Part shown: positions 1 through 4,590 of the stretch, piece after piece
Layout of the letters: every line of letters begins with the position of its first letter
Numbering within the stretch: the stretch's first letter is position 1
Source of the DNA: Chloroflexota bacterium
GTDB lineage: Bacteria > Chloroflexota > Limnocylindria > Limnocylindrales > CSP1-4
Length of the DNA: 5,328 nt
NCBI GenBank assembly: GCA_021790375.1
Contig: JAJYEB010000150.1
Span: 1 to 5,328, forward strand
Direction: 5' to 3'
Position numbers and translations under genes: made by a program
The notes under the pieces: model-generated
The model's database searches: none
What the model was told of the DNA's origin: nothing
Seen by the model: the letters and a program-made list of their open reading frames with translations, nothing else

Positions 1-374
1 AGGAGCAGCCGGATGGTGGCGAGGTGGCGCTCGCACGGCTCGGACCGGGGCGCTACTTCGGGGAGATCGCGCTGATGCGCGCCACGCGTCGCACGGCCAC
101 CGTCCGCGCGGTCACGGACGTCGGCGTCCTGGGCATCGCCCGCCGTGACTTCACCGCGCTGGTTGAGCATCTCCCGCAGTTCCGCGATGCGCTGGCGCCC
201 ACGGGCGGAACCGCGGGACGGGAAGGCGGTGGATCCTCGGGGACGGGGGCCTCGCATGTCGAGCCCTCGTCGGTCGAGCCCTCGTCGGCCGAGCCCTCAC
301 CAGCCCAGGCATCGCCGGCGCAGGCATCGCCGGCGCAGCCCGCTTCGCCCGAGGCCGATCGCCAACCCGGCTGA
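1..374 (+). CDS. Cyclic-nucleotide-binding-domain protein, C-terminal part (5' end outside window)
   Basis: The reading frame (first full codon at position 3) is open to the left edge, so the start lies outside; 123 residues are visible. Fragment residues 16-36 carry the phosphate-binding cassette of the CAP/CRP cNMP-binding fold: YFGEIAL followed by RRTATV, with the Glu of FGE and the Arg before TATV at the ligand-contacting positions. A helix ending RRDFTALVEHLPQFRDAL follows, typical of the domain's end. In this family the domain binds cAMP or cGMP and controls an attached DNA-binding, transporter or channel module; the attached module is not visible. No DNA-binding HTH follows the domain, so this is not an ordinary CRP/FNR regulator with a C-terminal HTH. 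The last ~50 residues are a disordered Pro/Ser/Ala-rich tail with 5-residue repeats. The cNMP domain call is firm; the role of the whole protein is unknown. Confidence 0.85.
   Translation, partial: EQPDGGEVALARLGPGRYFGEIALMRATRRTATVRAVTDVGVLGIARRDFTALVEHLPQFRDALAPTGGTAGREGGGSSGTGASHVEPSSVEPSSAEPSPAQASPAQASPAQPASPEADRQPG
258..347 (+). repeat. Six tandem 15-bp units coding a 5-residue repeat
   Basis: Six consecutive 15-nt units start at 258, 273, 288, 303, 318 and 333. They translate as VEPSS, VEPSS, AEPSP, AQASP, AQASP, AQPAS. Units 1 and 2 are identical at the DNA level, and units 4 and 5 differ by one base. They make up most of the C-terminal tail of the cNMP-domain protein. The period is a multiple of three, so gain or loss of a unit would keep the frame. 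The repeat reads as a flexible linker or tail grown by slippage. Confidence 0.9.
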
Positions 375-402
375 GCCTGCCGAGTGGATGCGCGCGCGAC
401 CG

Positions 403-1056
403 TCAGGTCCGCCAGGAGCCCTCGGTGGCCGCGACTCCCATGGTGCGCGGAGCCGCGTCGGCACCAGCGCCGGTCACGGCACTGGAGGGGACGAAACCGA
501 GCTGGATCCAGTCCGCCGTCTCCCGGTTGACCACGATCGTCCCGCAGGACGTGGTCTGCGAGGAGCCGCCCGAGCGATACTCGATCCACGCGTCGGAGAG
601 CGGGATCATCGGCCGCCGGTGGTGGGCGGAGGCGAGCGGCTCCACACCGGGCAGGGCATGGAGGTTGCCCCGGATCAGGTACGGGCCGGCGGTGACCGTG
701 ACCGGATACGTCAGCGTGTGGGTGCGCCGGGCAGGGTCGCCGCGGGGGCCATCGGCCAGGACGGCGATGAGCTCGTCGCGGGCGATCGGCACCTCGTCGG
801 CATGGATGGTCCGGGCATCCTCGAGGCTCTCGACCAGCACGTCGCACAGCAGGTAGTCGCGGTGGCCGTTGAGCGTGTCGCTCAGCCGGTCGCTGTCGAG
901 CTGGATGCGTCCGGAGACCCGGCAGTCCTCGGTGAACGCGACGAGCTGGGTCCAGGGCAACGCGGGCGGCGTCGCGCCGGCTCCCGCGTTCTCGTCGGTT
1001 CCGACGGGACCGGTCCGGAGGACCAGGCGCAGGCGATCGCGCAGACCGCGGCTCAT
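403..1056 (-). CDS. Hypothetical protein with an apparent internal duplication
   Basis: I do not firmly recognise this 217-residue protein. It has no signal peptide or membrane segment, so it is probably cytoplasmic. Two halves look alike: residues ~49-98 (GRIQLDSDRLSDTLN, then HRDYLLCDVLVES, then IARDEL) and residues ~130-184 (GNLHALPG, then HRRPMIPLSDAWIEY, then VNRETADWI). Both run Gly-strand, loop, HR-hydrophobic-D-hydrophobic-E strand, then an R-(D/E) end, which suggests two beta-rich repeats. The RLSDxLN stretch resembles small uncharacterised bacterial domains, possibly DUF6812, but I cannot confirm that. I chose the ATG at 1056 over the TTG at 1101 because the extra 15 residues are Pro-rich and the TTG lies in a hairpin loop. 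Neither start has a clear Shine-Dalgarno. The gene follows 1155-1790 on the same strand after ~100 bp and is convergent with the cNMP-domain gene, 28 bp from its end. Confidence 0.72.
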   Translation of the reverse strand: MSRGLRDRLRLVLRTGPVGTDENAGAGATPPALPWTQLVAFTEDCRVSGRIQLDSDRLSDTLNGHRDYLLCDVLVESLEDARTIHADEVPIARDELIAVLADGPRGDPARRTHTLTYPVTVTAGPYLIRGNLHALPGVEPLASAHHRRPMIPLSDAWIEYRSGGSSQTTSCGTIVVNRETADWIQLGFVPSSAVTGAGADAAPRTMGVAATEGSWRT

Positions 1057-1081
1057 CGGACGAACCGACGGTGAGGGCAGC

Positions 1082-1116
1082 GGCACGAGGCGCGCGGGCA
1101 ACTGGCGCGCCGTGCC
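1082..1116 (-). other. GC-rich hairpin between two minus-strand genes
   Basis: GGCGCGC at 1089-1095 pairs with GCGCGCC at 1105-1111 around a 9-nt loop. The stem extends through GGCAC (1082-1086) with GTGCC (1112-1116), with only a 2-nt bulge (GA) on one side. That gives 12 base pairs, nearly all G-C. It starts 38 nt after the stop of the upstream gene and ends 25 nt before the ATG of the downstream one. No T-run follows on either strand, so it does not look like a standard intrinsic terminator. It could reduce readthrough, protect mRNA ends or affect initiation at 1056. The alternative TTG start at 1101 lies inside the loop. Confidence 0.5.
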
Positions 1117-1154
1117 CGTGGGGCGGTCATGGTGACTGGCGGCTGGGCCGCCAC

Positions 1155-1790
1155 TCAGCTCACGGGGAGGTGCCGCAGCACCTCGATGCGCCGGAGCATC
1201 TCGGCATAGCGAGCGGCCGGGGCCAGGGGCTCGGTCTCAGCCTCGGACTCCGCCATCGGCGCGAACGCCGGCTCGGGCTCGGACTCCGACTGGGCCATCG
1301 GCGCGAACGCCGGCTCGGACTCGGACTCCGCCATCGGCGCGAACTGGACCTCGGGCTCGGGCATCGGCGCGAAGGTGGCGTCGGGGCCGGCCTGGGCCGC
1401 GGCCACGAAGGTGGGCTCCTCCGTCGATGAGAACGCAGGGTCGGGCTCGGCCTGGGCCGTCCGCGCCGAGTCTGCCTCAGCCGCCGGCTCGAACGCGGGC
1501 TCAGGCTCGGCCTGGGCCATGGTCGCGAACTCAGACTCCGCCGGGGTCGTTGCCGCCGGCTCCGGATCGGCCGCGGCGGCTGCCACGGCAGGCTCGACCT
1601 GGCCCGTCGGAACCTGGCCGGCTCCCGCGGCGACCCGCCGCTCCTCGAGATCGATGAGCTCCTGCACGTGCCCGAGCTCAGTGCGGATGATCTCGCGTTC
1701 GCGCCCGATGAGCTCGAGCGAGCCGGACAGAACGTCATCACGCGCCTGCAGCCCCGTCCTGATTGCAGTCAGCATTTCGATCTCGTTCAT
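1155..1790 (-). CDS. Coiled-coil protein with long acidic Ala/Pro/Glu repeat region
   Basis: This 211-residue protein is of unknown function. Residues 1-56 form a charged helical segment with heptad-like Leu/Ile spacing (MLTAIRTGL, VLSGSLELIGRE, IIRTELGHVQELIDLEERRV), probably a coiled coil. Residues ~57-190 are low-complexity, rich in Ala, Pro and Glu and strongly acidic, with repeats around AQAEPxPAF and then FAPM(A/P)ESE. Residues ~193-211 form a short helix with basic residues, ARYAEMLRRIEVLRHLPVS, set apart from the acidic stretch. Helix, acidic linker, helix is a plausible tether or scaffold layout, but that is inference. The start is ATG at 1790; no strong Shine-Dalgarno is visible. 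GC-rich third codon positions and structured ends in this frame favour it over the opposite-strand frames that the repeats also leave open. It may be co-transcribed with the downstream gene 403-1056. Confidence 0.75.
   Translation of the reverse strand: MNEIEMLTAIRTGLQARDDVLSGSLELIGREREIIRTELGHVQELIDLEERRVAAGAGQVPTGQVEPAVAAAAADPEPAATTPAESEFATMAQAEPEPAFEPAAEADSARTAQAEPDPAFSSTEEPTFVAAAQAGPDATFAPMPEPEVQFAPMAESESEPAFAPMAQSESEPEPAFAPMAESEAETEPLAPAARYAEMLRRIEVLRHLPVS
1254..1373 (-). repeat. FAPM repeat block in the acidic protein
   Basis: Four copies of a 12-nt core coding FAPM occupy 1254-1265, 1296-1307, 1332-1343 and 1362-1373. A longer 25-bp identity joins the first two (1252-1276 and 1294-1318). 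Core-to-core distances are 42, 36 and 30 nt, so in protein order the units are 10, 12 and 14 residues long. The spacers are acidic (PEPEVQ, AESESEPA, AQSESEPEPA). Looser AQAEPxPAF repeats lie further N-terminal, coded around 1439-1525. Confidence 0.85.
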
Positions 1791-2077
1791 GCCCGCACGA
1801 TAGTTGTCCCGGCCGGGCCGCTCATACGATCAAAAAGGACTTTCCACCGGCGCCGATAGTACTGGGGCAGCCCGTCCCGCCGGGTAGTCGAGCCCGCCGT
1901 GGGGTGCGCAATCGGTGGGCAGGACCGGCAATGGATCGCGCGCGCTGCCGAAGTTCGACGCGAGGGCGGGTCCACCATAAGTTGACCCATCCGGCGATCA
2001 CGCCGACCGCCGGTACGTCGTCGCCGGCGAAGGTGCGGACTACCATCACGTCCAGATCGCAGCGCGGAGGGATACGG
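1791..2077. other. Divergent intergenic region
   Basis: These 287 bp separate the minus-strand acidic-repeat gene from the plus-strand ACT gene, so promoters for both should lie here. A locally A/T-rich patch at about 1823-1845 (ATACGATCAAAAAGGACTTT) stands out against the GC-rich background. A loose sigma-70-like pair on the + strand, TTGTCC at 1804 and TACGAT at 1825, has a spacer of only 15 bp. No convincing promoter, riboswitch or conserved ORF could be settled. The + frame is open through here into the ACT gene, but its translation is not protein-like. Confidence 0.45.
2066..2071 (+). promoter_or_regulatory. Ribosome binding site of the ACT gene
   Basis: GGAGGG lies 6 nt before the ATG at 2078. 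It sets the start there, even though the frame stays open upstream to at least 1763. The conserved ACT strand (NVYLITVEDRSG) begins at once after this ATG. Confidence 0.8.
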
Positions 2078-2458
2078 ATGAACGTCTACCTCATCACGGT
2101 CGAGGATCGCTCGGGGGTGCTCGCGCGGCTCTTCGACGCCGCGGCGAGGCGCCACGTGAACGTGGCGCCTGCCTACGGCCTGTCGGATGGAATGCGGGGC
2201 CTGATCGCGCTCGGTTCCGATGACGAGGCCGGGCTGCAGGCGGCAATCGCCGACGCCGGCTACACGGCCACGGCGATCGAGCTCGTGGTGATCGAGCTGG
2301 AGAACCGACCGGGGACCGGGGCCGAGGTCACGCGCAGGCTGGCAGAGGCCGGCGTCGACCTGCAGATCGCCGTTCCGGTGGGCATGAGCGGTGACCTGGT
2401 CGAGATGGGGTTCGGGGCGCGAGACACCGCGCGCCTCAGGAGTGCCCTCGGCGTCTGA
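2078..2458 (+). CDS. Stand-alone tandem ACT-domain protein
   Basis: This 126-residue protein consists of two ACT-like domains. Residues 1-62 begin VYLITVEDRSGVLARLFDAA, the usual first strand, D/N-x-x-G turn and helix. Residues 67-126 repeat the plan with IELVVIELENRPGTGAEV and RRLAEAGVDLQ. ACT domains bind small ligands, most often amino acids, at domain interfaces and regulate amino-acid enzymes or act as sensors. No catalytic or DNA-binding part is present, so a ligand-sensing or partner-regulating role is likely; the ligand cannot be read from sequence. The start is supported by GGAGGG 6 nt upstream. It is probably cytoplasmic. It lies 141 bp before the sigma gene on the same strand, but a candidate promoter between them suggests separate transcription. 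A perfect inverted repeat lies within its coding sequence. Confidence 0.87.
   Translation: MNVYLITVEDRSGVLARLFDAAARRHVNVAPAYGLSDGMRGLIALGSDDEAGLQAAIADAGYTATAIELVVIELENRPGTGAEVTRRLAEAGVDLQIAVPVGMSGDLVEMGFGARDTARLRSALGV
2147..2170. repeat. Perfect 11-bp inverted repeat inside the ACT gene
   Basis: AGGCGCCACGT at 2147-2157 and ACGTGGCGCCT at 2160-2170 are exact reverse complements separated by GA. The element begins 69 nt into the coding sequence and codes part of ARRHVNVAP. It is near-symmetric, as an operator for a dimeric regulator would be. As RNA the 2-nt spacer is too short for a loop, so at least one pair would open and leave a stem of about 10 bp. No function is shown, and chance in a GC-rich background remains possible. 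Confidence 0.6.
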
Positions 2459-2525
2459 CCCGGGCGGCCGCGGCGCCCCAGTGAGGGACGCTTCGGGCGG
2501 ACGATCCGACGGTTTCGGCGCGGCG

Positions 2526-2552
2526 TTGAACGTTTCCGCGTGCGGCGTCGTC
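2526..2552 (+). promoter_or_regulatory. Candidate ECF-sigma-type promoter
   Basis: TTGAAC at 2526-2531 and CGTC at 2549-2552 are 17 bp apart. This resembles the ECF promoter pattern with a (G/T)GAAC -35 element and a CGTC-like -10 element. It would start transcription near 2559, about 40 nt before the chosen sigma start at 2600. ECF sigma genes often drive their own operon, so autoregulation fits. A second CGTC at 2546 overlaps it but has a less usual spacing (14 bp). Confidence 0.4.
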
Positions 2553-2589
2553 AGTTGAGCATGATCGGAACGGAGGGACGACCGGCGGT

Positions 2590-2594
2590 GGAGG
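2590..2594 (+). promoter_or_regulatory. Ribosome binding site of the sigma gene
   Basis: GGAGG lies 5 nt before the ATG at 2600. This favours 2600 over the in-frame GTG at 2540 and ATG at 2561, which lack such a site. The GTG at 2540 would also fall upstream of the transcript start predicted from the ECF-like promoter. Confidence 0.65.
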
Positions 2595-2599
2595 CACCG

Positions 2600-3136
2600 A
2601 TGCGACACCGGCTGGCGGACGAGGACGCGCGCGCCCGCGCCTTTGCCGGCATGGTGGACCGTCACGCGCTCGACGCGGCGTACCGATACGCCACGCTGAT
2701 CCTCGGCGATCCCTCCGACGCGGAGGACGCGACGCACGACGCGGCGCTGACCGCCTGGCGCCGGTTCCCGGAGCTGCGGGATCCGGCCAGGTTCGACGCG
2801 TGGTTCGGGCGGATCCTGGTGAACTCGTGCCGTGACCGCCTGCGGGTCCGGCGGCGCACGGTGCACGAGATCCTGGACGACGGCAACGCCGGCTCCACGG
2901 TCGATCCGAGCGACGCGGTGGCGCGACGGCACGCGCTCGTCCAGGCGATCCGGACCCTCAGCGCCGACCACCGCGAGGTGGTCGTGCTGCGCTTCTACGC
3001 CGACCTGACGGTCGACCAGATCGCCGGCCGCACCGGGGTCGGCGCCGGCACGGTGAAGTCACGCCTCCACTACGCGCTGCGCGACCTGCGCCGCGCGCTG
3101 GGATCGGAGGACGAGGAGATGCGCGATGAGCGGTGA
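2600..3136 (+). CDS. ECF-type (sigma-70 family) RNA polymerase sigma factor
   Basis: This 178-residue protein has the size and two-domain plan of ECF sigma factors. Region 2 spans residues ~15-85: the DAEDATHDAALTAWRRF helix, then FDAWFGRILVNSCRDRLR, the part that binds the core enzyme and the -10 element. A linker of ~27 residues follows. Region 4 spans ~112-167: LSADHREVVVLRFYADLTVD then IAGRTGVGAGTVKSRLHYAL, a helix-turn-helix that reads the -35 element. Region 3 and region 1.1 are absent, as expected for ECF. The start at 2600 follows GGAGG; earlier in-frame starts would add 13 or 20 residues without domain content. The gene overlaps the next by 11 bp, implying translational coupling with its probable regulator. 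A candidate self-recognised promoter lies upstream. The family is certain; the ECF subgroup and target genes are unknown. Confidence 0.95.
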   Translation: MRHRLADEDARARAFAGMVDRHALDAAYRYATLILGDPSDAEDATHDAALTAWRRFPELRDPARFDAWFGRILVNSCRDRLRVRRRTVHEILDDGNAGSTVDPSDAVARRHALVQAIRTLSADHREVVVLRFYADLTVDQIAGRTGVGAGTVKSRLHYALRDLRRALGSEDEEMRDER

Positions 3137-4535
3137 CGAGCGAATCGATCGGGACCTCCGATCCGTCCTGCGTGATCTCGCGGTCGACCCGGCACCCGAC
3201 CGGCTGGTCGAGCGCGTGGCCTCCATCCCGTGGAGCGCCCAGGCGGCGGCCCCCAGGCGATCCCTGCCCCGCCTCCTGACCGCCCTCGCGGCGGCGGCCG
3301 TGATCGTGCTGGTCGCGGGCGCGGTGATCGCCACCCGACCCGGCGGCACGACGCCGGTGGGCGGCCCGTCCGCGACCACCTCGCCTGCGGCAGCCACCCC
3401 GTTGCCGGCGACCACGCCGTCGGCGGCGCCTCCGTCGGTCGTGCCGGGCACACCAGCCGGGGGCCCCGTGCCTGCCGGCTTCCAGGTCGCGTCGGTCACG
3501 TTCGCCTCGCCGGACCTGGGCTGGGCGCTCGGAACCTCGACCTGCTCGGCGCCGCCGTGCACGGCGATCCTCCGCACGTCGGACGGCGGACGGACGTGGG
3601 CCGCGATCCCGGCGCCCGGCACGCCCGTGGTCCAGGGGCCGGCGCAGCCCGGATCGACCCCCGGGGTGAGCGGGCTGCGCTTCGCCGACTCGCTCGACGG
3701 GTGGGCCTACGGCCCCGATCTCTGGGCCACTCACGACGGCGGTGCAACGTGGCATCGCGTGACCATCCCCGGCCTCTCCTCGGGCGCGGTGATCGTGGCC
3801 CTGGAAGCCTCGGCCGGATCGGTCCACGCGGTGGCCTACGAGACGGCGGCCCAGGTTGCCGTGCGGATCGCCTCGAGCCCTGTCGGGTCGGACGCGTGGA
3901 CGCTCTCGCCAACGCGGGTCCAGATCGGTGCGGGGCCGGTGCCGCAGTCGCAGCTGGTGCTCTCAGGCAGCGCCGGCTGGCTCGTGCAGGTCGACCGGAC
4001 GGTGGTCGGCGGGGCACGCCTGGTCAACGGCGCCTGGGTCGCGTGGACCCCACCCTGCGCCGCGGTGATGGGCCCGGCCATCCTCGCGGCATCGGGCCCG
4101 ACCGAGCTCGTGGCCGCGTGCGACGGCGGGATCTGGGGCACGCCGCCGAGTGCGGCGCAGCAGGGTGAACACCTCTACGTCTCGCACGACGGCGGTGCGA
4201 CCTTCGTGCAGACCGGCACGGCCGTGCCGCTTGACGGCGCAGCCGCGGTCGCGAGCCCGGCGGCAGGATCGGTGCTGGTGGCCGGGACCACGGCACAGGC
4301 GGCGGCGCTCACGGGCTCGTTCGACGGTGGCCAGACGTGGCAGACGGTGCTGCAGACCGGGAAGCCAGGGCGCCAGGCGGCCGTCTTCACCTACCTTGGG
4401 TTCACCACGTCGACCCAGGGCGTGGCGCTCACGGCGTCCGGAGCCGGGACCGGCAACGGACAGAACGTCGGCACGCTCTACGTGACGCGCGACGGCGGAC
4501 GGACCTGGTCGGCGGTGTCGTTCGCGGGGCAGTGA
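3126..4535 (+). CDS. Single-pass membrane protein with Asp-box beta-propeller ectodomain, putative anti-sigma factor
   Basis: This 469-residue protein starts at an ATG inside the sigma gene, with AGGAG 7 nt upstream. Residues 1-48 are a charged, probably cytoplasmic segment (RIDRDLRSVLRDLAVDP) ending in PRR. Residues ~50-69 are a hydrophobic membrane helix (AAAAVIVLVAGAVIA). Residues ~70-118 are a Pro/Ala/Thr-rich linker outside the membrane. The rest carries five Asp-box motifs (S/T-x-D-G-G-x-T-W/F) at 151-158, 202-209, 353-360, 398-405 and 454-461, often after GWA-type strands, as in BNR/sialidase and YCF48-like propellers. The catalytic residues of a sialidase are not evident. The coupled sigma gene and topology suggest it holds the ECF sigma and senses an outside cue. 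The N-terminus lacks the HxxxCxxC zinc motif of ZAS anti-sigma factors, so the anti-sigma role is inference. Two cysteines (140 and 145) could form a disulphide. Confidence 0.87.
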   Translation: MSGDERIDRDLRSVLRDLAVDPAPDRLVERVASIPWSAQAAAPRRSLPRLLTALAAAAVIVLVAGAVIATRPGGTTPVGGPSATTSPAAATPLPATTPSAAPPSVVPGTPAGGPVPAGFQVASVTFASPDLGWALGTSTCSAPPCTAILRTSDGGRTWAAIPAPGTPVVQGPAQPGSTPGVSGLRFADSLDGWAYGPDLWATHDGGATWHRVTIPGLSSGAVIVALEASAGSVHAVAYETAAQVAVRIASSPVGSDAWTLSPTRVQIGAGPVPQSQLVLSGSAGWLVQVDRTVVGGARLVNGAWVAWTPPCAAVMGPAILAASGPTELVAACDGGIWGTPPSAAQQGEHLYVSHDGGATFVQTGTAVPLDGAAAVASPAAGSVLVAGTTAQAAALTGSFDGGQTWQTVLQTGKPGRQAAVFTYLGFTTSTQGVALTASGAGTGNGQNVGTLYVTRDGGRTWSAVSFAGQ

Positions 4536-4554
4536 GCGTTGCCCTCGGGGCTGC

Positions 4555-4590
4555 GCCGGGTCGGGCCACGCCGGGTCGGGCCACGCCGGG
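4555..4590. repeat. 15-bp tandem repeat between convergent genes
   Basis: The unit GCCGGGTCGGGCCAC occurs at 4555-4569 and 4570-4584, followed by a partial third copy GCCGGG at 4585-4590. It fills most of the 55-bp gap between the stops at 4535 and 4591 and abuts the stop codon of the minus-strand gene. No typical terminator hairpin with a T-run is seen. Its role, if any, is unknown. Confidence 0.85.

Noticed and set aside
258..347. CRISPR-like or mobile-element repeat
   Set aside because: Direct 15-nt units without spacers, in frame within a gene, read as coding repeats. No array or transposase is seen.
53..847. 264-codon minus-strand frame, and the 145-1074 plus-strand frame
   Set aside because: Both give Arg/Gly/Pro-rich translations overlapping the cNMP-domain and 403-1056 genes. 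No structured motifs.
1375..1803. Plus-strand frame through the acidic repeats (SGSAWA-type peptides)
   Set aside because: Antisense image of the repeat codons. The minus frame has structured ends; this one is low complexity throughout.
1804..1830. Sigma-70-like promoter TTGTCC-N15-TACGAT
   Set aside because: The spacer is too short and the -35 element is weak. The ATG it would serve is about 250 bp away.
1763..2077. Long N-terminal extension of the ACT gene
   Set aside because: The extension is not protein-like, and GGAGGG plus ATG at 2078 sit exactly at the start of the ACT fold.
2540..2599. Earlier sigma-factor starts (GTG 2540, ATG 2561)
   Set aside because: No Shine-Dalgarno before either, and 2540 would precede the predicted transcript start. 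2561 remains possible but adds only 13 residues.
1787..2971. 394-codon open frame on the minus strand
   Set aside because: It runs antisense to the ACT and sigma genes, both clear by domain. Its translation is Arg/Pro/His-rich with no domain pattern, as GC-rich DNA often gives.
3230..4168. 312-codon plus-strand frame inside the propeller gene
   Set aside because: Out-of-frame shadow of a gene with five Asp boxes and a clear membrane helix.
4541..4551. Small GCCC-TCG-GGGC hairpin after the propeller gene
   Set aside because: A 4-bp stem without a T-run is too weak to call a terminator.
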